In this document: positions 4,148 to 8,514 of the stretch, piece after piece
How the letters are laid out: each line of letters starts with the position of its first letter
Numbering within the stretch: the stretch's first letter is position 1
NCBI GenBank assembly: GCA_937859855.1
Contig: CALMAR010000387.1
Span: forward strand, 1 to 8,514
Length of the DNA: 8,514 bases
Direction: 5' to 3'
Origin: an uncultured Kineosporia sp.
Lineage (GTDB): Bacteria > Actinomycetota > Actinomycetes > Actinomycetales > Kineosporiaceae
Translations under genes and position numbers: made by a program
Notes under the pieces: generated by a model
The model's database searches: none
What the model was told of the DNA's origin: nothing
The model's input: only the letters and a program-made list of their open reading frames with translations

Positions 4148-4222
4148 TCGCCACGGGAGAGGTCACAAGTTCAACGCTTGCATCGCCCACCACCATCACC
4201 CCAGCTCAGAGCCCGGTCCTTC
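4148..4222 (+). repeat. att copy 4 (outermost, most diverged)
   Basis: The core (4148-4192) matches tRNA-Val 200-244 with six differences and still ends in CCA. The flank CCATCACCCCAGCTCAGAGC is kept. On the minus strand it still encodes an integrase-like tail, PGSELG and stop, and nothing more of the enzyme. A weaker GAGCC/GGCTC hairpin (4209-4239) follows. From 4223 to 4368 I see no gene or repeat. Confidence 0.85.
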
Positions 4223-4368
4223 CGCGGAGGAGCTGGCTCCCGCGGATGCCGGTCATCATCGTGTACAGCCCCCTGCCGCCCACTACCGCGGCGAGCGTTC
4301 CAGGGCGAGGATGATGAGGTGAGTCGGATGAACTTGGCTGTGCTCCCATGAATGAGTGGTGATCCCGG

Positions 4369-4617
4369 ATGCAAGGCCTGCGCCCGGCGGTTCGATGGGT
4401 GATCTACTTTCTCGTGGTGTTCGTGGTCGGTACACCGCTCCTGGTGCTGGCTGACGGGCGCGGTCTGCACATCACCGGCCATGACGTCGTAGTCGGGCTG
4501 GTCATCAGCGTCATCACTGCGAGCGCTATCGCGTTGACCGAGCGCCTGTTCGTTCCCCGCCCTGCAGGTCAAGCGGCCGCCGAGTCCTCGGAGTCGACAC
4601 CCAAGCCCGATCGCTGA
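4369..4617 (+). CDS. Small two-helix membrane protein, unknown function
   Basis: I do not recognise a family. The predicted protein is 82 residues with hydrophobic helices at about 10-28 and 39-57, a short loop containing HITGHD, and a polar Ser/Glu/Pro-rich tail (66-82). It may be a small inner-membrane protein with both ends on the same side. ATG 4369 is supported by GGTGATCC (4359-4366), which pairs with the end of 16S rRNA but is closer to the start than usual. An in-frame stop lies just upstream at 4360-4362. It is the first gene beyond the outermost att copy, so it is either native chromosome or the remains of an older insertion. Confidence that it is a gene is moderate. Confidence 0.6.
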   Translation: MQGLRPAVRWVIYFLVVFVVGTPLLVLADGRGLHITGHDVVVGLVISVITASAIALTERLFVPRPAGQAAAESSESTPKPDR

Positions 4618-4675
4618 TCAGGCACAATCTGCCGCTCATTCGCGGTGAGTCAATGACCTCGGCGCCGGTTGGCTT

Positions 4676-4707
4676 TTGACTCGCCGACGACACGGGCTTG
4701 GCAAGAT
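4676..4707 (+). promoter_or_regulatory. Putative promoter of the second cupin gene
   Basis: TTGACT (4676-4681) resembles a -35 box. CAAGAT (4702-4707) is a weak -10 box that ends 6 nt before the GTG at 4714. The 20-bp spacer is longer than normal, so the -35 assignment is doubtful. Confidence 0.38.
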
Positions 4708-4713
4708 TGCCTT

Positions 4714-5169
4714 GTGACGTATTTCGCCAGGTATGAGGATCCGGACGCCGGGTTCACCGTGGTCGCCGGCCGCGAAGAGGGCCTGCGAGAGATCGTGCTG
4801 GCCGCCGGACGACTGGCCGGCGGTGACGCCGGGCCGATCCATCTGCATCATGGCGAGGAGATCCTGCGAATCCTGTCAGGCCAGGTGGACGTTGTTGTCG
4901 GAGGCGAACGCCGCCGTTGCTCAGCAGGTGACGTGGTGATCATCCCAGCCGACACACCGCACGGCTTCACAACCCTGACCGACACCACCATGGAGGTCAT
5001 CGCGGAGCTCGATGCCGGGCAGATCTTTCCGATGCAGGTTGCCGACGGCACGATTCGCCTGGTGGAGGTCTACCGCACTGACCTGCCCTGGGGCCGGCAG
5101 CCACCACCCGGATACGGGTGGACGTCAGACGCCGAGATGGCCCAGATCCTGGCTCACCCCCCTCAATAG
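4714..5169 (+). CDS. Cupin 2-type protein
   Basis: The predicted protein is 151 residues. Motif 1 is H43-L-H45-HGEE49-ILRILSG and motif 2 is GDVVIIPADTPHGF (72-85) with H83, giving the usual three His and one Glu metal set. It is a cytoplasmic single-domain cupin; the C-terminal third (LPWGRQPPPGYGW) is polar and has no second motif pair. Substrate unknown. It is not a close relative of the cupin at 3136: motif 1 here has Glu where that one has Gln, and the second motifs differ. GTG 4714 is chosen because the likely -10 box ends 6 nt before it and no ribosome binding site is visible. A TTG at 4669 would extend the frame into the promoter. Neighbouring genes do not suggest a pathway. Confidence 0.84.
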   Translation: MTYFARYEDPDAGFTVVAGREEGLREIVLAAGRLAGGDAGPIHLHHGEEILRILSGQVDVVVGGERRRCSAGDVVIIPADTPHGFTTLTDTTMEVIAELDAGQIFPMQVADGTIRLVEVYRTDLPWGRQPPPGYGWTSDAEMAQILAHPPQ

Positions 5170-5325
5170 TCACGCGGATGCGAGACCGGGTAGCTGAACC
5201 AGGGTCGTGGCCCACGGGGCGTCCAACCGTCGGGACGTGTTGACCAACGTGCTGCGTGATCACCACCTTCACGGGTTTCAAGGCGCCGAGGGCTCGCCTT
5301 CGCCTCGCACCAGGCCGCCACCCTT
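5170..5325. other. Intergenic stretch with no recognisable gene
   Basis: Open frames run through on both strands, but none has a plausible start, a family pattern or codon use like its neighbours. With repeat copy D and the short promoter region it makes a gap of 232 bp between the second cupin and the Cys-rich gene. It may be eroded island sequence. Confidence 0.5.
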
Positions 5326-5369
5326 CCCGGGCCGCCGGCACCGCGTCTCGGCAGCCACGAGGACATTCC
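5326..5369. repeat. Structured repeat, copy D (internally deleted)
   Basis: GGCCGCCGGCACCGCGTC (5330-5347) is identical to copy B just before its main stem. It is joined directly to GGCAGCCACGAGGACAT, which matches the right end of copy A with one change. Most of the stem and all three hairpins have been removed. It ends about 33 bp before the Cys-rich gene and shows that the repeat family extends beyond att copy 4. Confidence 0.62.
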
Positions 5370-5389
5370 GGGGACCGGGCAACCTGGCG

Positions 5390-5395
5390 TACGGT
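5390..5395 (+). promoter_or_regulatory. Putative -10 box TACGGT
   Basis: TACGGT fits TAnnnT and ends exactly 6 nt before ATG 5402, consistent with a leaderless transcript. No -35 box is clear. Confidence 0.45.
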
Positions 5396-5401
5396 CCCGA
5401 T

Positions 5402-5617
5402 ATGAGCCCGACCGTGCTGCAGCGGGTCCACAACCCTCGCAACCAAGAATGCTTCTGCGACCCGGATTGCTGGTGCAGACGAACTGCCGTTGGCCGTGTC
5501 ATCAAGTGGTGGGTCCCCGCGCGCTGGCTCGGGTTTCCCCACAAGGGCCAGCAGTCAGGCTGGAAACGCCGTCCACGTATCCCCCGCCGCCCGAGCAGCG
5601 GCCGACCGTCGAACTGA
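5402..5617 (+). CDS. Small Cys-rich protein, CxCxxxCxC motif
   Basis: The predicted protein is 71 residues. Four cysteines, C17, C19, C23 and C25, lie in ECFCDPDCWCRRT. A conserved-looking aromatic stretch follows, VIKWWVPARWLGFPHK (33-48), then a basic Arg/Pro/Ser tail. I recall similar short actinobacterial hypothetical proteins with a Cys cluster followed by RWW..PARY..G..HK, but know no function; metal binding is plausible. There is no signal peptide, and the WW..P..W stretch is too short for a membrane helix. ATG 5402 is chosen because TACGGT ends 6 nt before it. The gene is convergent with the glycerophosphotransferase gene, 28 nt away, and follows repeat copy D, as other cargo genes follow theirs. 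Confidence 0.7.
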   Translation: MSPTVLQRVHNPRNQECFCDPDCWCRRTAVGRVIKWWVPARWLGFPHKGQQSGWKRRPRIPRRPSSGRPSN

Positions 5618-5645
5618 CCGACTCGCCACGGCCGGTGAACTCGGC

Positions 5646-6986
5646 TCAGGCGTCCAGGCCCTCCAGATCGTCGCGGTCCTCGTCGCCCACCACGGTCATG
5701 TGCGCGACCGGGACCGCGCTCTCCGGAACGGTGGCCCGCTCCAGTGCGGTCAGGTCGATGATCGTCGGAACCGGCGCCGCCGCCTTGTCCCGCAGGTCCA
5801 TCACGTGCTCGCAGGCGGCCAGGAAACGTCGCATGCTGGCGCCGGGGCTCATGTCCCCGAAGTAGTGCCGCGTGATCGTGGCGTACACCTGGCGGGTCGC
5901 CTCGTCGCCCAGCTCGTCGATGACCGCGACGGCCGACGGCGCATCGGCCGCCTTGAGCATCGCGACCTGGCCGGCGATCCCGTCCCGGTCGATCTCCGCC
6001 TGGGGTGCGGCCGGCTCGGTGAGCAGCAACGGCTTGCCGGTGGCCAGCCAGTCGAAGGCCACCGCCGAGATGTCGCAGACGCAGACGTCGGCTGCCTGCA
6101 GTTGCCAGCCGTAGTCCGGTGCCTCGTCCACGATGTGCCGGGCGTTCGGGTCCGACCGGTTGGCGGCGCGCAACCGGTCGGCGATGGCCTGGTTCGCCTC
6201 CGCCGCGCCGGGCTCGAACACACCGGTGCGCGGGTGCGGACGGTAGATCACCCGGTGCCGGCCGCTGCGGGCCAGTGCGTCGACCAGCGCCAAGCCGTGC
6301 GACTCGACCGAGCCGTAGGTCATGCTCGGCCGGTCGCCCTCCCAGGTCGGGGCGTAGAACACGACCCGGCGGCCGTCGGCCGGCAGGCTCGGCCCCGGAG
6401 TCACGACGTAGGACTGCGGGCGGGCGCTCTGGATCAGCCGCTTCTCCGAGTCGAAGTCCAGCAGCCGGGAGGAGATCCGCTGGACGGCGGCGTCCCCGGC
6501 GACGAAGCAGAAGTCGTACGCCTTGGCCTGGTTGGAGGCCATGTAGATCTTGTCGCTCTCGCCGTGGCTGATGAACACGTGGAACATGCTGGGGAAGCGC
6601 ATCATCTGGAAGTTGCGCATGTTCTGGTTCGCGTAGAAGGCGATCTTGATCGGCTGGCCGGCGACGAAGTTCTCGATGTCACCGATGGTCGGGCCGTAGA
6701 AGACCGGCAGCGGGCACTCCTCCAGCAGCGCATTGGTGGCGCCGATGGACCGGGAGACGACTGCCACCGGGTACTTCTCGGCCAGCCGCCGCATCGGTTC
6801 GTACCACTGCCGGAGCTGGTAGAGGTTCACGCTCTTGTCGGCGAAGTAGATGATCGCCTGGAAGTGACCGGTGGGCAGGTCCGGCCGCTCGACCAGGGTG
6901 CTCTGCAGTTCGTGCCGCAGTTGCCGCCGCTTGCGAGCGCGCTGGATCACCCGCTTCAACGCGAGCACATCACTACGCAGCGACAT
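5646..6986 (-). CDS. CDP-glycerol glycerophosphotransferase family protein
   Basis: The predicted protein is 446 residues. This family transfers glycerol phosphate or ribitol phosphate from the CDP form to teichoic-acid-like or other cell-surface polymers at the inner face of the membrane. Visible signatures are HGESDK (141-146), FYAPTWEGDRP (210-220), YRPHPR (248-253) and the nucleotide-binding-type segment DVCVCDISAVAFDW (300-313) followed by TGKPLL (316-321). The basic N-terminus (KRVIQRARKRRQLRHEL) may bind membrane. No transmembrane helix or signal peptide is present. ATG 6986 is chosen because GGTGGGGGAG lies just upstream; a GTG at 7034 is in frame but falls inside the promoter. The acceptor polymer is not deducible, since no other wall-polymer gene is in view. 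Codon use is strongly GC-biased, unlike the cassette genes, suggesting core chromosome. Confidence 0.88.
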   Translation of the reverse strand: MSLRSDVLALKRVIQRARKRRQLRHELQSTLVERPDLPTGHFQAIIYFADKSVNLYQLRQWYEPMRRLAEKYPVAVVSRSIGATNALLEECPLPVFYGPTIGDIENFVAGQPIKIAFYANQNMRNFQMMRFPSMFHVFISHGESDKIYMASNQAKAYDFCFVAGDAAVQRISSRLLDFDSEKRLIQSARPQSYVVTPGPSLPADGRRVVFYAPTWEGDRPSMTYGSVESHGLALVDALARSGRHRVIYRPHPRTGVFEPGAAEANQAIADRLRAANRSDPNARHIVDEAPDYGWQLQAADVCVCDISAVAFDWLATGKPLLLTEPAAPQAEIDRDGIAGQVAMLKAADAPSAVAVIDELGDEATRQVYATITRHYFGDMSPGASMRRFLAACEHVMDLRDKAAAPVPTIIDLTALERATVPESAVPVAHMTVVGDEDRDDLEGLDA

Positions 6987-7019
6987 GAACTCCCCCACCT
7001 TCGACGGGCTTCCTGCCGC

Positions 7020-7047
7020 GCAGTATCCCAACACAAACGTCAGGCAA
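7020..7047 (-). promoter_or_regulatory. Putative promoter of the glycerophosphotransferase gene
   Basis: On the minus strand, TTGCCT (7042-7047) and TACTGC (7020-7025) are separated by 16 bp. Transcription would start near 7013, leaving a leader of about 27 nt that includes the purine-rich ribosome binding region. Confidence 0.45.
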
Positions 7048-7168
7048 AATCCCGTAAAACACGCAGATGTCGACAGGAGTCACGAAGGGTTACGGCGTGG
7101 ACTCGACCGCGGCCGCGGATTCAGGTCCTCGCAGGGTGGTTGGACGGGCGCGGCCGCACCGGCCGATC

Positions 7169-7174
7169 TAACGT
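7169..7174 (+). promoter_or_regulatory. Putative -10 box TAACGT
   Basis: TAACGT fits TAnnnT and ends exactly 6 nt before ATG 7181, again consistent with a leaderless mRNA. The region 7048-7168 between this and the divergent promoter holds no gene that I can see. Confidence 0.48.
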
Positions 7175-7180
7175 CCAGAC

Positions 7181-7387
7181 ATGGCCATCTCGGTAGGCAG
7201 CAAGGTCAGCTGGAACACGTCCCAGGGCAGGACGCACGGCACCGTCGTCGAGCGCAAGACGAAGGACTTCACCTTCGACGGGCAGAAGTTCACCGCCTCG
7301 GACGACGAGCCGAAGTTCATCGTGGAGTCGGACAAGACCGGCGCGCGGGCTGCGCACGGCGGGAGCGCCCTGACCGCGAGGAGCTGA
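7181..7387 (+). CDS. HVA1/TUDOR-domain (DUF2945) protein
   Basis: The predicted protein is 68 residues. The sequence GSKVSWNTSQGRTHGTVVER, then KTKDFTFDGQKFTASDDEPK and YIVESDKTG-like FIVESDKTG, covers nearly the whole protein. It matches the short bacterial family known as hypervirulence-associated protein, TUDOR domain. The fold is a small beta-barrel; the bacterial role is not established. It has no signal peptide or membrane segment. The start follows a TAACGT box by 6 nt and has no ribosome binding site. The stop lies 2 nt from the stop of the convergent YihY/BrkB-family gene, so the two transcripts must overlap. Confidence 0.88.
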   Translation: MAISVGSKVSWNTSQGRTHGTVVERKTKDFTFDGQKFTASDDEPKFIVESDKTGARAAHGGSALTARS

Positions 7388-7389
7388 AC

Positions 7390-8370
7390 TCAGAGCCCGT
7401 CGGACTCCTTCACGTGGCTGTCGTCGCGCAGCTCCATGTACGGCTCCTGAGACTCCGGGTGGCCTGCGGCGATGGCGCGGCCCCGTTCCAGCTCGGCGTT
7501 GAACTCGGCGCCGAGCAGCAGCGCGATGTTCGAGATCCACAGCCAGACCAGGAAGACGATCACGGTCGCGAACGAGCCGTACGTCTTGTTGTAGGAGCTG
7601 AACTTCGCCACGTACAGGGCGAACAGGCCCGAGGCGAGCAGCCAGACGACGACGGCGAGGATGCCGCCCGCCGAGACCCACCGGAAGCCCTGCTTGGCGT
7701 TCGGGGAGGCCCAGTACAGCAGCGCGAACATGAACGAGACCACCAGCAGCAGCACCGGCCACTTGGCGATGTCCCAGATGGTGACCGCGGTGTCGCCGAT
7801 CCCGATGGCCTGCCCGACCGACTGCGCCAGCGTCCCGGTCAGGACCACCGCCAGGGCGCTGACCGCCAGCAGGACCATCAACACGGCGGTCAGGATCACC
7901 CGCAGCGGCAGGGTCTTCCAGACCGGCCGTCCCTCCGGCACGTCGTAGATGGCGTTGGACGCGCGCATGAAGGCGGCCACGTATCCGGAGGCCGACCACA
8001 GCGCCCCGAGGACGCCCACGATGGCCAGCAGGCCGGCCGTCTGGGTCTGCCCGTTCTGCAGGTTCTTGATCCCGGTGACCAGCACGTTGCGCAGCGATCC
8101 GGGTGCCAGCTGCTGCACGTTCTGGATCAGCGTGTTGCCGGCGTTCTGCCCGGCCAGACCCACCAGCGACAGCAGCACGATGATGCCGGGGAAGATCGAC
8201 AGGACGCCGTAGTAGGTCAGCGCCGCGGCCCAGTCCGTCAGCCCGTCGACGGAGAACTCCTTGAAGGTCCGCCGCATCGCCGCGAACCAGCCCTTGGCAT
8301 GCAGGTCGGAAGGCCGGTCCGGGGTCTCGGCGTCGGTGGCGCGCGTGTCGGTCGAACGATCGGGGGTCAT
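7390..8370 (-). CDS. YihY/BrkB-family inner membrane protein
   Basis: The predicted protein is 326 residues with about six membrane helices, near 47-72, 112-134, 156-180, 202-221, 231-256 and 266-287. Family signatures are TDWAAALTYYGVLSIFPGI in the first helix, the LWSASGYVAAFMRASNAIYDV segment (split around 125-145), and YGSFATVIVFLVWLWISN followed by LLLGAEFNAELER (264-296). The family was once proposed to be RNase BN, which proved wrong; the transport or envelope role is unproven. The N-terminal 25 residues and the C-terminal 30 are polar and variable, as usual. ATG 8370 is chosen because GAAGGA lies 6 nt upstream; the frame continues upstream only through promoter sequence. GC-biased codon use fits core chromosome. 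Confidence 0.9.
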   Translation of the reverse strand: MTPDRSTDTRATDAETPDRPSDLHAKGWFAAMRRTFKEFSVDGLTDWAAALTYYGVLSIFPGIIVLLSLVGLAGQNAGNTLIQNVQQLAPGSLRNVLVTGIKNLQNGQTQTAGLLAIVGVLGALWSASGYVAAFMRASNAIYDVPEGRPVWKTLPLRVILTAVLMVLLAVSALAVVLTGTLAQSVGQAIGIGDTAVTIWDIAKWPVLLLVVSFMFALLYWASPNAKQGFRWVSAGGILAVVVWLLASGLFALYVAKFSSYNKTYGSFATVIVFLVWLWISNIALLLGAEFNAELERGRAIAAGHPESQEPYMELRDDSHVKESDGL

Positions 8371-8428
8371 GAACAGTCCTTCGGAGGGAGCGGTGGTCGG
8401 CGGTCTCTCTGGCTGAAGACCCGGATCC

Positions 8429-8434
8429 AGCCTA
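8429..8434 (-). promoter_or_regulatory. Putative -10 box TAGGCT for the YihY/BrkB-family gene
   Basis: On the minus strand TAGGCT fits TAnnnT and would give a leader of about 50 nt, including the GAAGGA ribosome binding site. Upstream, GCGAAC occurs three times between 8440 and 8480, which might be operator-like or chance. From 8435 to the window end I see no gene. Confidence 0.35.
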
Positions 8435-8514
8435 CGAACGTCCGGCGAACACGCGAACCGAGTCGGCGACACGGCGAACGACGCCCCGCAGCACCGGGCC
8501 GCCGAGGCTTCGAG

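Noticed and set aside
200..4222. CRISPR array or integron attC array
   Set aside because: The repeats are 1.2-1.4 kb apart, derive from a tRNA gene, and lack short spacers or the imperfect attC hairpin; the recombinase remnant is of the phage/ICE type, not an integron integrase.
4997..5542. Minus-strand frame opposite the second cupin and the Cys-rich gene
   Set aside because: Composition is typical of GC-rich antisense, with no start signal, and both overlapped genes on the plus strand are better supported.
5490..7196. Long plus-strand frame of about 568 codons
   Set aside because: It is the antisense shadow of the GC-rich glycerophosphotransferase gene, rich in Arg, Gly and Val with no domain pattern.
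7121..7999. Minus-strand frame overlapping the HVA1 and YihY/BrkB-family genes
   Set aside because: It is low-complexity Arg/Gly/Ala-rich sequence that shadows two clearly recognised genes in other frames.
8440..8480. Three GCGAAC words upstream of the YihY/BrkB-family gene as an operator
   Set aside because: Spacing is irregular and the word is common in GC-rich DNA, so there is not enough to call a site.

Overview
This is a high-GC window, almost certainly from an actinobacterium. The tRNA-Gly(GCC)/tRNA-Cys(GCA)/tRNA-Val(GAC) run, the tyrosine-integrase family, the HVA1/TUDOR protein and several genes that start 6 nt after a TAnnnT -10 box (leaderless style) all fit that group. I cannot name the genus from the sequence.

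Left edge (1-244): the end of a tRNA-Gly gene, then complete tRNA-Cys and tRNA-Val genes. The 3' half of tRNA-Val, from the anticodon loop through the encoded CCA plus a following hairpin, is an integration site.

Middle (200-4222): the tRNA-Val 3' end recurs as direct repeats at 200, 1622, 2875 and 4148. They bound three consecutive units of 1422, 1253 and 1273 bp. Each unit opens with the C-terminal remnant of a minus-strand tyrosine integrase, whose stop codon lies 4 nt beyond the tRNA CCA. Each then carries one or two small cargo genes and ends in a conserved left arm. The arms hold direct repeats of about TGACAGCCAA with a 12-bp period and a CGGCGGAC pair with a 10-bp period, as expected of integrase arm-type and accessory sites. 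Cargo is a zinc-ribbon protein (unit 1), a three-helix membrane protein (unit 2), and a cupin plus a PLDc_N-like membrane protein (unit 3, apparently two fused units). A roughly 150-bp repeat with a GTCAAGGG/CCCTTGAC stem lies between the integrase remnant and the cargo in units 1 and 3. A deleted copy lies further right at about 5326. Integrase length and att identity to the tRNA both decay with distance from the tRNA gene, as expected if new units always insert at the tRNA and push older ones outward.

Right of the array (4223-5617): three small genes that may be an older, eroded part of the same island: a two-helix membrane protein, a second unrelated cupin, and a Cys-rich protein with a CxCxxxCxC motif. 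From 5646 the sequence looks like ordinary chromosome: a CDP-glycerol glycerophosphotransferase-like gene (minus), a short HVA1/TUDOR gene (plus) and a convergent YihY/BrkB-family membrane protein gene (minus).

The most unusual content is the tRNA-anchored row of one- or two-gene cassettes. They keep att cores and arm sites but no complete integrase, so any movement would need a related integrase in trans. Homology statements are from recognition by eye and no database was searched.
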